Assembly (NCBI GenBank): GCA_016783145.1
Contig: JADHXD010000013.1
Location: forward strand, 1 to 49,555
DNA length: 49,555 nt
Origin: Anaerolineae bacterium
GTDB taxonomy: Bacteria > Chloroflexota > Anaerolineae > JAFGEY01
Direction: 5' to 3'
The position numbers and the translations under genes are program-made. Position 1 is the stretch's first letter, and each line of letters starts with the position of its first letter. Positions 21,289 to 29,369 of the stretch are shown here, in pieces. The notes below the pieces were generated by a model. It searched no databases, was not told the origin of the DNA, and worked only from the letters and a program-made list of their open reading frames with translations.

Positions 21289-22674
21289 CTAGAAAAAGGT
21301 GAGGTACGGTCCGTCCTCTGCCAGACGTTTCAGATACAGGGCCAGCTCGCGGGCGTGGTAATCCCCCCACATACAGGATTCACCCCAAGGGATCTTGGCC
21401 CCATCCGGGATGTGATCCCAGCCATTCGGACGGTGATACACAGAGTGCAGGATCAGGCCCTGATGCTCCGGATCGGTGGAGAGATAGGGCTCCCCAAAGA
21501 GACGATCGGTCACCGTGAGACCCGCCTGCACATACCTGGCGCCTCTCTCCTCGCCGCAGGTCAGCAGGTACCTCCCCAGCCGCAGGAGCCCCTGGGCAGC
21601 GATCGCTGCCGCCGAGCTGTCCACCGGTTCGGCATCATTGAACGGATCGGCCGGCCTGTCGAGGTAGTCGCCCAACTGGCGCAGCCCGGGAGCGCCCGTG
21701 TCCCAGTAGGGAATCCCATCTGTCGGCGAGCCCTCGATGTAGTAATCGGACACCGCCTCTGCGACCTGGAGACAGCGGGCCAGAATGGCCGGTTTGTCAC
21801 GGAGAGGCTCCACCTCCAGCTCCTCGAAGGCATGGCTCGGAACCGTGTCCAGGAATTCGAGCTGTTCCGCATACCCGCAGATCGCCCAGGCCAGGCCGCG
21901 CGTCCAGGTGCTCAGAGGCGAGTATCCCTGCTGCGTGCTGGCGCAGCGATAAGAGCCATCGTTCAGGTTAAAGATCGCCTCGTGGGCGGTGCGTCCCCGG
22001 ACATCGTAGGCATCTCTGCCCTCCCCAAAGTAGACGTTGAAGCGAGCGGTCGTCTCTGCGTGGGCCAGGAGGCGCTCCAGGAGAGAGATCGCCCGGTCCC
22101 GCTCGCCCATGAGCCGGTGACCCAGTTGGTGCGCCACACCCAGTACCCTAAGCGAACGGACGGTGTCGATAAAGAGAGAGTGAGGCCCGTTGAACGAATA
22201 GATGTATCCCAGTCCATCCGGCAAGCTCGTCCAACGAGCAGCCTGGACCGCGCCAGAGACCTTGAGCGCAAGCTCATAGAAGCGCCTCTCCCACTCAACG
22301 TCCGCGATCCGCCCCTCTCGCATCAGTCGCAAGAGATTGCCATAGGTGCTGACGTTGTTAAAGCCGTGATCGTGCACGCCGACGTGGCTCACGTGGGTCG
22401 CCATGTGCCGGACCGTGCCGCTCCTTCCCATCTCGAGGAACTCGCCATCTCCTGTTGCATCGAACTGCAGTATCGCGGACCCAAACTGAAACCCCTGCGT
22501 CCACTCTGTCCAGCCGCGGGTCGTATAGCGGCCTCGCACGGTGAACACCGGGGTCCCTTGAGCGGGATCCCACGTGTCCTCCAGGCTGGCGATCTTGGCG
22601 GCAGACAGCTTGAACAGAGCCTCGATCTTGGGCAGGAGGTCTCGAGGCTGCAAGGCGAAATCGATCTCGATCAT
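21289..22674 (-). CDS. GH88-family unsaturated glucuronyl hydrolase-like
   Basis: A 461-residue (alpha/alpha)6-barrel enzyme without signal peptide. Family landmarks are WTEWTQGFQFGSAIL, VGVHDHGF with Asp102, SLFIDTVRSLRVLG with Asp170 (the two positions that match the catalytic aspartates of the Bacillus enzyme), YSPLSTWTRGLAWAICGYAE, PYWDTGAPG and PVDSSAAAIAAQGLLRLG. GH88 enzymes remove an unsaturated uronic acid from oligosaccharides made by polysaccharide lyases in the cytoplasm. The ATG follows directly the stop of the ABM gene (TAG-ATG), so the two are one transcript. Confidence 0.82.
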   Translation of the reverse strand: MIEIDFALQPRDLLPKIEALFKLSAAKIASLEDTWDPAQGTPVFTVRGRYTTRGWTEWTQGFQFGSAILQFDATGDGEFLEMGRSGTVRHMATHVSHVGVHDHGFNNVSTYGNLLRLMREGRIADVEWERRFYELALKVSGAVQAARWTSLPDGLGYIYSFNGPHSLFIDTVRSLRVLGVAHQLGHRLMGERDRAISLLERLLAHAETTARFNVYFGEGRDAYDVRGRTAHEAIFNLNDGSYRCASTQQGYSPLSTWTRGLAWAICGYAEQLEFLDTVPSHAFEELEVEPLRDKPAILARCLQVAEAVSDYYIEGSPTDGIPYWDTGAPGLRQLGDYLDRPADPFNDAEPVDSSAAAIAAQGLLRLGRYLLTCGEERGARYVQAGLTVTDRLFGEPYLSTDPEHQGLILHSVYHRPNGWDHIPDGAKIPWGESCMWGDYHARELALYLKRLAEDGPYLTFF

Positions 22675-22983
22675 CTACCCCCATCCCCCTTTGCCAGGGA
22701 ACACGTTGGCATACTTGATGCTGCTGCGCGGTTCGGCCATCATCTCAGCCACGGTGTCACGCCAGGTCTGATAGTGAGCCGTCTCCTTGTGCCTGGCCGG
22801 GTCCTCGGAGGTCCGGTACACCTCGACCAGGACAAAACGGGTCGGGTCATCTTGCTGCTGGATCACGTCAAATCGCGCGATCCCCGGCTCCTGGACGCTG
22901 CTGCGGGCATTCTCCAGCGATGCCTCTTTGAATGCCTCCACGAACTCTGGTTTGACGTGCACGAATACGTGGACAATGAACAT
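22675..22983 (-). CDS. ABM-domain (antibiotic biosynthesis monooxygenase/LsrG-like) protein
   Basis: A 102-residue ferredoxin-like fold protein: [20 protein letters not shown], then [20 protein letters not shown], then [20 protein letters not shown] and [13 protein letters not shown]. The Glu-Val-Tyr and His-x4-H-Y-x-x-W positions fit the ABM family, whose members act on small molecules or as isomerases. AAGGAG lies nine bases upstream. Directly adjacent to the GH88 gene, suggesting a role in sugar catabolism. Confidence 0.82.
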   Translation of the reverse strand: MFIVHVFVHVKPEFVEAFKEASLENARSSVQEPGIARFDVIQQQDDPTRFVLVEVYRTSEDPARHKETAHYQTWRDTVAEMMAEPRSSIKYANVFPGKGGWG

Positions 22984-23029
22984 GTCGGATGCTCCTTTCT
23001 CTCACAGAATGTGCTCTTGCCTGGCGTCT

Positions 23030-23401
23030 CTAGGCTCGCGTGATGCTCACACGGGTGCCGCTGCGTACAGAGCGAAACGCGGTGGCCTCGCCGGACACGC
23101 GTCCCAGGATGTTGACCGGACTGTAGGCGCGGGGGCGCTGGTCTGTGCTGACCGGGGTGGGCCCGAAAAAGATGCAGAAGGCGTGGCCCACCGGCCAGTA
23201 GCCCAACTCCCCCACCTCGACCTGCTCCCGGGCATCCGGCTCCTGAGCGGCGATCACCGGGATCTCGAAATAGATCTCGTCTCCCCAGGTGCTTGCCGAG
23301 CCCTCGATCGGCAGCGCTTCCCAGATCTGTCGCGCCGTAGGACGGTCGTTCAGCTCGGCCTCCATGGCCACCGAGCCCGCTGTGATCACGATCTTGTTCA
23401 T
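23030..23401 (-). CDS. Cyclophilin-like fold protein (TM1367/PF04126 type)
   Basis: A 123-residue protein: VAMEAELNDRPTARQIWEAL, then GSASTWGDEIYFEIPV, then VEVGELGYWPVGHAFCIFFG and PTPVSTDQRPRAYSPVNILG. The W-G-D-E-IYF and G-L-Y-W-P-G-x-A-F-CIFFG pattern is that of the small cyclophilin-like family known from Thermotoga TM1367; no prolyl isomerase activity is established for it. GGGAGG precedes the start. Confidence 0.78.
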   Translation of the reverse strand: MNKIVITAGSVAMEAELNDRPTARQIWEALPIEGSASTWGDEIYFEIPVIAAQEPDAREQVEVGELGYWPVGHAFCIFFGPTPVSTDQRPRAYSPVNILGRVSGEATAFRSVRSGTRVSITRA

Positions 23402-23455
23402 GCCTACCTCCCTATCTTGCAGGTTACTCCCATTACGTGCCTGGGCCGCCCGATG

Positions 23456-24385
23456 TTAGCCGCTGTCAGCCGCACCTCCGCTGTGCTTTGCCAACAAGCG
23501 ATGATCCCGAAACGTCCTTGGGTCCACGATCAGATCCCCCAGGCGCAGGGCATCCACGCCCGCCAGTGAGTTCAGGGGCGTGTACAACTCAACTCGCTTT
23601 TCCCGAAAGTCAGCGTCGAACACGATACCCAAGCCCAGCGTGTAGCCGTCCCGGTCCTCCAAGGCCAGCAGGCCGTGAAGGACAAAGCGCGGCGCAGGGT
23701 AGACCGCCAGCCGGCCCCAGTCCACCATCAACACGGGCCATGTTCCTCCACCTCCCGGGGAGGCGAAATATCTCGCGAACCCTTCGGCACGGTGCGCCTG
23801 TCGAGCAGCCACGTCACGCTGCCGCGCCAGCGGAGCGGGACAGAGATCGATCACTCGCACACTGGAGCTCCACCGCAGGGGCACGAGCAAAGACTCGAGT
23901 TCGCCAGCGCGCTGGATGGCAAACACCACGGACGGCCGCAGCAGATCGATCTCAGCCTGCTTGAGCGCCAGGCCCCCTTGCCCTGGGTCCACCAGTCCGG
24001 AAGTATCGTAGACGATCGTATCCACGCCCTGCGCGCGTGCTGCCCGCTCCAGGCGCGAGGCGCCGACCAGCAGGGGCAGCATATGTCCCTGCGGCGAGAC
24101 CGCCCCGACAAAGCTTCTCCAGCTTGGGCCTTTCGGCGGGAACGCAGCGTCACCCCTCACGCCCACGGAGAGCCCGATCGTCGCCGGCGGTCCCAGCGTG
24201 CTCTGCCCTGGATCTCCATCGAGGTAGGCGACGCATCGCGCCGCCTCACACAGGCGCTGATAGAGGTACCGAGCAAAGGTCGTCTTGCCTACGTCCGGCG
24301 CGCCGATCACCAACAGTGTGCCGCGCAGGCGCTCTACGGCAAGTTGCTCCCACGCTCTGGGGACCTCTACGTGTGTCTCCACCAC
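23456..24385 (-). CDS. Clp1/Grc3-like polynucleotide 5'-kinase family protein
   Basis: A 309-residue protein from a GTG. The P-loop is LLVIGAPDVGKTTFARYLYQ (about residues 24-43), followed by VAYLDGDPGQSTLGPPATIG, the D-x-D-x-GQ and GPPAT signature of the Clp1/Grc3 family, and VIYDTSGLVDPGQGGLALKQ in the Walker B-like region. In eukaryotes and archaea these enzymes phosphorylate 5'-hydroxyl ends of RNA. The C-terminal ~110 residues differ from Clp1. It is 23 bases beyond the DUF4129 gene on the same strand, so it is probably the last gene of the MoxR-DUF58-DUF4129 operon. RNA as substrate is inferred. Confidence 0.72.
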   Translation of the reverse strand: MVETHVEVPRAWEQLAVERLRGTLLVIGAPDVGKTTFARYLYQRLCEAARCVAYLDGDPGQSTLGPPATIGLSVGVRGDAAFPPKGPSWRSFVGAVSPQGHMLPLLVGASRLERAARAQGVDTIVYDTSGLVDPGQGGLALKQAEIDLLRPSVVFAIQRAGELESLLVPLRWSSSVRVIDLCPAPLARQRDVAARQAHRAEGFARYFASPGGGGTWPVLMVDWGRLAVYPAPRFVLHGLLALEDRDGYTLGLGIVFDADFREKRVELYTPLNSLAGVDALRLGDLIVDPRTFRDHRLLAKHSGGAADSG

Positions 24386-24408
24386 AGCTCCAGCGTTCGC
24401 TCAGTTCG

Positions 24409-25971
24409 TCAAGGCCGTTCCGCTCTGTCCACGTTCCCGCTGGCCGTCCGCGTCTTCAGGGCCTCCATCACCCTCTGCCAGGCAGCACGAACGCGGTCGA
24501 CCTGTTCCGGCTCAACCGGACGCTGGCTGTAGCGCGCTTCCACGAAGGCCGCCGTAACAAAGTCCATCTCCTCTCGCGCTTCGACCAGGCCGGGGCCGAG
24601 GGTCTCCCCGTACTCATAGGGAGTCTGAGATGGCTGCCGAGGAATCCCGGTTTCCTTTGCGCGCCGCAGAATACTCCAGTAGTAGCGGAAGATGCGCTCT
24701 CGCAGCGAGCGCGCGCCTGGCCACAGACGACGCACCCTTGATACCGTGGCTTTCCTTCTCTTCTCCACCGCCGACCTGCGTGGCCATCGCTCACGGTTGC
24801 CCACCGCCCACCTTCCCAGGCCGCGCCGCAGGGCGAACCACAGGCTGCAAAGCGCGCGGAACGGGGCGAAGCGTCTCAGTGCCTCCAGCAGCTCCGGGTG
24901 ATCGTACAGGTAGCCGCGCAGGACATAGGCCACCACCCCGACCAGGACGATCCAGAAAAGCAGCGAACGCAGTGTGTCCCATCCGAGAGGAACCCTTGTG
25001 GCCGCCTCCCCGTATCGAGGCAAGGCTGCCGCTGGAAGCGTGGGCCGCGCGACGGGCTCCTTTTCTCTGAAAAAGAGCCGGGCGAGAAGCCAGAACGGGA
25101 TCGAGAACAGGAACATCAGGAATATCGCCACCAGGCTGGCGATCTCGGAAACCAGCGCGACCATCGCAGCCAAGAGGTCCAACAGGCCCATCGTGTACCC
25201 GGTAGGGAGCAGGAAGGCGATCGCTGCCGCCAGGCCAATGAGCACCAAGCTGTACCGCGCCCACCGCCCAGCCAGGTCGCCGGCCACCTCCATATCTTGC
25301 TCCCGCCATACTTTGCGCAGCAGGACAAAGCGTCCCTGCCCGAGCATCACCAGTCCCAGCACAAAGTACACAAGCGCGTTGACCACCAGTCCAGATACCG
25401 AGGGCCGGCGCAGGTCCAACAGCTCGGCCAGTCCGACGCGCGCCAGTCCGGAAACGATCAGCAGCAGCGTGCCTCCCCAGAAGAAGCGAGACGCGAGGCT
25501 TTCCAGAGGTGGGCGTGCCTCGCGATGGAGACCGCTGGCCTCATCGAGCCGCTCAAGATCGCGCGCCGTTTCGGTGGAGGCAAACCAGGACAGGAACACC
25601 AGGACGGACGCCAGCCCCATCTCCAGATCGATGATGCGCGAAGGCTGATCAGGCCAGGCACGGATGTCCGCCACCACGTCAGCCCACGGATCGCCGAGGA
25701 AACTCCCGATCTTGAGCAGGATCAAGAGCGTCAGCAACTCGATCGCACGAAACTTCCAGGCATCCGTCAGGTAGAGAGACTTGGCCTCCACGATCCGATA
25801 AGAGTAGTGCGCCTCCCAGGCGACCAGCACGCACGCTACAAAGAAAAAGGGGCCGTTCCAGCCGCTGACAAAGGGCCGGATCAGCTCTACGATCGACAGC
25901 GCGATACAGCCGATCATCGCCCCAACGACCAGGGGGCGGACATGCGTCTCCAGCCACGATGCCCTGCTCAC
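24409..25971 (-). CDS. DUF4129-domain membrane protein
   Basis: About 520 residues from a GTG at 25969-25971 that overlaps the DUF58 stop (GTGA) and has GGAG eight bases upstream. There are several membrane segments in the first ~370 residues (LVVGAMIGCIALSIVELI, WNGPFFFVACVLVAWEAH, GGTLLLIVSGLARVGLAELL, LLFWIVLVGVVAYVL among them). The C-terminal cytoplasmic region matches DUF4129: YYWSILRRAKETGIPRQPSQ, TPYEYGETLGP and FVEARYSQRPVEPEQVDRVR. It is the third component of the MoxR-DUF58-DUF4129 system, thought to act in membrane complex assembly or signalling. Confidence 0.82.
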   Translation of the reverse strand: MSRASWLETHVRPLVVGAMIGCIALSIVELIRPFVSGWNGPFFFVACVLVAWEAHYSYRIVEAKSLYLTDAWKFRAIELLTLLILLKIGSFLGDPWADVVADIRAWPDQPSRIIDLEMGLASVLVFLSWFASTETARDLERLDEASGLHREARPPLESLASRFFWGGTLLLIVSGLARVGLAELLDLRRPSVSGLVVNALVYFVLGLVMLGQGRFVLLRKVWREQDMEVAGDLAGRWARYSLVLIGLAAAIAFLLPTGYTMGLLDLLAAMVALVSEIASLVAIFLMFLFSIPFWLLARLFFREKEPVARPTLPAAALPRYGEAATRVPLGWDTLRSLLFWIVLVGVVAYVLRGYLYDHPELLEALRRFAPFRALCSLWFALRRGLGRWAVGNRERWPRRSAVEKRRKATVSRVRRLWPGARSLRERIFRYYWSILRRAKETGIPRQPSQTPYEYGETLGPGLVEAREEMDFVTAAFVEARYSQRPVEPEQVDRVRAAWQRVMEALKTRTASGNVDRAERP

Positions 25972-27152
25972 GACCCCATCTCCAGATCGCGTTCTTGCCA
26001 CACGCGGTAGATCGGCACGTTAAGCAGCGCGGCCTGTCTCTCTAGCTCGACCGACGCCGCCGCCGGCTGCACCAGGGTCAACGCCACGGCAAACCCTGCC
26101 TTTCGCAGATGCACCAGGCTGTCAAACAGCTCTGCGCTTTCGCGTCCGGTAATGACCGCCATCGTAGCTCCCCACGGTAGCGCCATGCTCCCCCGGCGCA
26201 GCAGTTCTTGCAGGGGTGCCTCCGAGGTAACCTGCACCCGGGCCAGGATTTCGAGCACGCTCACCAGGTGCGCGCGCTCTGAGCGAGGAGGAAGACAGAA
26301 CCGGACCTGTTCCCTGGACAGCGGATCCAGCCCGGTGGTGGTCAGTCCCACCGGCAGTCCCTCCTTGACGATGATGTGATTCGCCATGGAAGCGGCGACG
26401 ACGATCGCCAGCTCGCTGGCGGTTTCCCACTGCCGCCTTCCATAGTCCTCCTGCGACAGGTCCAGGCAAATCAGGGTCTCGCGAGCGATGGCAGGCTGGT
26501 ACTGCTTGACCACAAGCCGCCCTGAACTGGCGGTGGCGGTCCAATGGATGCGCCGTGGCGAATCTCCTCGCTGATAGTCACGCACTCCCATCGTGCGGCT
26601 GGGATCCTCGAACAGGGGGGTCTGTGCGCGCAAAATCTCCTGTGGAGAGCGCGCGGGCAGGCCCAGCGCCTGAAGGGACACCACCCGTGGGTACACGACG
26701 ATGTGATCCGCTTCTACCTGCATGTGCGTGCGCTGCGTGACCCCCAGCAAGTCTCCCGAGCGCATCGTCAACGGCCCGACCGGGTAGTACCCACGCCGAT
26801 TGCAGTAGAGCGTGTATCGGATGCGCCGCCGCTCGCGAGGTCCGAGGCTGATCACCCGGCGATGACTGGCCAGTGTGGTCAAGCGCACCGGCAGCGACTC
26901 GCGCATTTCCAGCCAGGGAATCGGCAGCCAGCCGGCGTTATGCACATCGAGGTCCACAGCCACCTGGTCGCCAAGAAACGCGTGATCCGCAAAGGCCCGC
27001 GCTGCCGTCAGGCGTACCCACAGGCGCTGCGTCCACAGGTGAGACAGCAAGTAGACAGCAAAAAAGAGGTAGGCGATGGAAAAGAAAAAGTCTATGCGCA
27101 AGACGGCGGCAATGATCAGGAAAACGACCAGGAATGGCACCAGGTGATGCAT
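25968..27152 (-). CDS. DUF58-domain (vWA-like) membrane protein
   Basis: A 394-residue protein with two hydrophobic helices at residues 5-40 (LVVFLIIAAVLRIDFFFSIA, YLFFAVYLLSHLW). A beta-rich stretch with SLGPRERRRIRYTLYCNRRG and PVGPLTMRSGDLLGVTQR follows. The DUF58 signature is YQRGDSPRRIHWTATASSGR with LVVKQYQP, then TLICLDLSQ that begins the vWA-like domain. Members work with MoxR ATPases. GAGGTG lies before the ATG. It overlaps the DUF4129 gene downstream and starts 14 bases after the MoxR stop. Confidence 0.87.
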   Translation of the reverse strand: MHHLVPFLVVFLIIAAVLRIDFFFSIAYLFFAVYLLSHLWTQRLWVRLTAARAFADHAFLGDQVAVDLDVHNAGWLPIPWLEMRESLPVRLTTLASHRRVISLGPRERRRIRYTLYCNRRGYYPVGPLTMRSGDLLGVTQRTHMQVEADHIVVYPRVVSLQALGLPARSPQEILRAQTPLFEDPSRTMGVRDYQRGDSPRRIHWTATASSGRLVVKQYQPAIARETLICLDLSQEDYGRRQWETASELAIVVAASMANHIIVKEGLPVGLTTTGLDPLSREQVRFCLPPRSERAHLVSVLEILARVQVTSEAPLQELLRRGSMALPWGATMAVITGRESAELFDSLVHLRKAGFAVALTLVQPAAASVELERQAALLNVPIYRVWQERDLEMGS

Positions 27153-27165
27153 TTCACCTCACATT

Positions 27166-28113
27166 TCACTTGCGCTCCCCAATGTCCAGCTCGACGCGTT
27201 CCAGGATATCGGCCAGGACCGCCTGGGCGGTGCGTCCGCGCAGTTGGCTCTCTGGCTTGATGATCAGCCGGTGAGCCAATGTGAGCGGCGCCCACAACTC
27301 GACATCGTCGGGGACCACATAGTCCCGACCGTGCACGGCAGCAAAGGCCTGGGACGTCTTGTAGAGGGCGAGCGACCCGCGCGGACTGGCCCCCAGGGCA
27401 ATGTCTGGATGGGAACGGGTCGCTCCCACGATGGACAGGATGTAACGCACCAACGACTCCTCCACGTGCACGTCGGTCACGGCATCGTCCAGAGCCAGCA
27501 GTTCGCTCCCGTCTACCACCTGCTCGATCGTATCGATAGGATGCCGTTTCCTGAGGTTGCGCAGGATCTGAGCTTCGTCCTGGACTTTTGGATACCCCAG
27601 AGAGAGGCGAATGAGAAACCGGTCTAGCTGCGCCTCGGGCAGGGGAAACGTGCCTTCATACTCGATGGGGTTCTGGGTAGCCAGCACCAGGAACGGAGAG
27701 GGCAGGGCGCGCGTCACCCCGTCGGCGGATACCTGTCGCTCTTGCATCGCCTCCAGCAGCGCCGCCTGCGCCCGGGGCGTGGCACGGTTGATCTCATCGG
27801 ACAGCAGGATGTTGACAAAGACCGGGCCTGGGCGGAATTCGAACTGGCCTGTCTGTTGATTGAACACGTTCACGCCGGTGATGTCGTTGGGGAGCAGATC
27901 AGGCGTGCACTGCAGCCGCTTGAAATCTATGCCCATGCTGGCTGCTACAGCCCGCGCCAGCATCGTCTTGCCGGTGCCGGGCACATCCTCAATAAGCACG
28001 TGCCCCTGGCAGAGCAGCGCGACCATCAGTGCCTCGATCTGCTGTCGCTTGCCGATGATGACCGTCTCGACATTGCGAATGACACGGTCGGTAAAGTCTG
28101 TCACGAGCGTCAC
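27166..28113 (-). CDS. MoxR-family AAA+ ATPase
   Basis: A 315-residue protein starting at a GTG with GGAGGT five bases upstream; a longer frame to 28200 runs through the promoter. Walker A is EDVPGTGKTMLARAV (about residues 42-56), Walker B is ILLSDEINRATPRAQAALLE, sensor 1 is LVLATQNPIEYEGTFPLPEA and sensor 2 lies in SPRGSLALYKTSQAFAA. MoxR ATPases remodel or activate partners, typically through the vWA-like protein encoded next door. First gene of the operon. Confidence 0.92.
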   Translation of the reverse strand: MTLVTDFTDRVIRNVETVIIGKRQQIEALMVALLCQGHVLIEDVPGTGKTMLARAVAASMGIDFKRLQCTPDLLPNDITGVNVFNQQTGQFEFRPGPVFVNILLSDEINRATPRAQAALLEAMQERQVSADGVTRALPSPFLVLATQNPIEYEGTFPLPEAQLDRFLIRLSLGYPKVQDEAQILRNLRKRHPIDTIEQVVDGSELLALDDAVTDVHVEESLVRYILSIVGATRSHPDIALGASPRGSLALYKTSQAFAAVHGRDYVVPDDVELWAPLTLAHRLIIKPESQLRGRTAQAVLADILERVELDIGERK

Positions 28114-28141
28114 AGCGTACCTCCGGCGGCCAGTTTGGTTT

Positions 28142-28170
28142 ATTCTACCACGATCGTGGGGTTTTGTCAC
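28142..28170 (-). promoter_or_regulatory. Promoter of the moxR operon with 12-bp palindrome in the spacer
   Basis: Minus strand: GTGACA (28165-28170), 17-base spacer, TAGAAT (28142-28147), about 29 bases before the GTG start. The spacer contains CCACGATCGTGG (28148-28159), a perfect 12-base palindrome placed to act as an operator. Confidence 0.5.
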
Positions 28171-28199
28171 AACTTGGCGGGCCAGGCCACAATTCGCCA

Positions 28200-28228
28200 T
28201 TGAAACTATGGGGCAAGTATGGTAAAAT
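28200..28228 (+). promoter_or_regulatory. Promoter of the RHH-LysM-M23 gene
   Basis: TTGAAA (28200-28205), 17-base spacer, TAAAAT (28223-28228), 54 bases before the ATG. It is divergent from the moxR promoter. Confidence 0.6.
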
Positions 28229-28282
28229 AGTGCATAGACAGTCCACAGCCGCGCGTCCTGCGCGAGTCCACAAGGGGGGAGG

Positions 28283-29305
28283 ATGACCAGGCGACCCGTC
28301 GAGATCGACGAACGGCTCTATGAACGCTCAGAAGAGAAGGCTGCACGGGAGGGCAAGACACTCACCCAGGTGATCGAATCGTACCTGCGTGACTGGGTTG
28401 AGTCAGGGGAACCTGGCACCCCTCCTGAAGAGCCTAGCGTTCCTCCTGAAGAACCCAGCGCCCCTCCTGAGGAGCCCGCTGCTCCTCCCGAAGAGCCCGC
28501 TGCTCCTCCCGAAGAGCCCGCTGCTCCTCCCGAAGAGCCCGCTGCTCCTCCCGGAGAGCCCGGTTCCCCTCCCGGAGAGCCCGGTTCCCCTGCCCCAAAG
28601 CCCCCCATCCGCGAAGAGATCTATGTGGTGCGTCCCGGCGATACGCTCGTCAAGATCGCCCTCGCCATGTACGGAGATGCCAGCAAATACGCGCTCATAG
28701 CCGAGTACAATGGCATCACCGACCCCTGGGTGATTTGGGTGGATCAGGAACTGAGGCTGCCCTTTACGGAGATCCCGGAGGACATCCCGGAGACGCCCAG
28801 GACCGGACGACGCTTCCAGTTTCCTCTCCGCGTCACGGAGACCCCCTATTTCAAGTTCGGAGACCTCTATGGCTCGGGCAGTCGCTGGGCTGGCAAGCCA
28901 CACCCTGGTGTGGATATGCACGAGGAAAAGGGGGCGAGCGTGTACGCTATCGGTGAGGGCACGGTTGTGGTCAACAGGCAAGAGCCCACGGGCTATGGCC
29001 ACTACCTCATGATCGAGCACGAGCTGACCACCGGAGTGAAGGTGTACTCACTCTACGGTCATTTGGCGCCTGACGACGAGTCATTCACTTCACCGCCAGT
29101 CGGTTTCACGATCAGGGGTGAAGACATCGTGATCGGCAAGGAAGGGGAAACCGGCCAAGCGGGCGTGCCCCACGTTCACTTTGAGGTCAAAAAGACAGAT
29201 CAACTGGGATTGTACCCCATGATCAACGAGTACAATCTGCACACTTACTTTTACGATCCCTACGCCTTCATCCGGGACCCCAGCAACTGCTACGTGCCCG
29301 TCTGA
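28283..29305 (+). CDS. RHH-like N-terminus, PPEEPAA repeats, LysM and M23 peptidase
   Basis: A 340-residue protein behind GGGGGGAGG. Residues 1-40 (RRPVEIDERLYERSEEKAAR, EGKTLTQVIESYLRDW) look like a ribbon-helix-helix DNA-binding unit. Residues 47-102 are eight 7-residue units (PPEEPSV/SA/AA, then PPGEPGS). A LysM domain follows (IYVVRPGDTLVKIALAMYGD, ending WVDQELRLP). The last ~160 residues are an M23/LytM endopeptidase-like domain with KPHPGVDMHEEKG, GYGHYLMIEH, VYSLYGHLAP and VPHVHFEVKK, which keeps the H-x3-D and H-x-H zinc ligands. There is no signal peptide or membrane segment, odd for a cell-wall enzyme. The start is well supported, so the RHH-like piece is probably real. Confidence 0.8.
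   Translation: MTRRPVEIDERLYERSEEKAAREGKTLTQVIESYLRDWVESGEPGTPPEEPSVPPEEPSAPPEEPAAPPEEPAAPPEEPAAPPEEPAAPPGEPGSPPGEPGSPAPKPPIREEIYVVRPGDTLVKIALAMYGDASKYALIAEYNGITDPWVIWVDQELRLPFTEIPEDIPETPRTGRRFQFPLRVTETPYFKFGDLYGSGSRWAGKPHPGVDMHEEKGASVYAIGEGTVVVNRQEPTGYGHYLMIEHELTTGVKVYSLYGHLAPDDESFTSPPVGFTIRGEDIVIGKEGETGQAGVPHVHFEVKKTDQLGLYPMINEYNLHTYFYDPYAFIRDPSNCYVPV
28421..28588 (+). repeat. Eight 21-bp tandem repeats coding PPEEPAA-type units
   Basis: Eight in-frame 21-base units. The central four are almost identical at DNA level (CCTCCCGAAGAGCCCGCTGC plus one T); the last two code PPGEPGS. Such near-identical units indicate recent expansion by slippage or recombination. Confidence 0.85.
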
Positions 29306-29369
29306 CCCGGCGTGCCGAGAGGAGATACTGGCCCCTGGCGAGGCCTCAGCGTCCGGGCAAGGCGGTGCC

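Noticed and set aside
27166-28200. MoxR start at 28200
   Set aside because: The extra part contains the promoter and the palindrome; the GTG at 28111-28113 has GGAGGT upstream.
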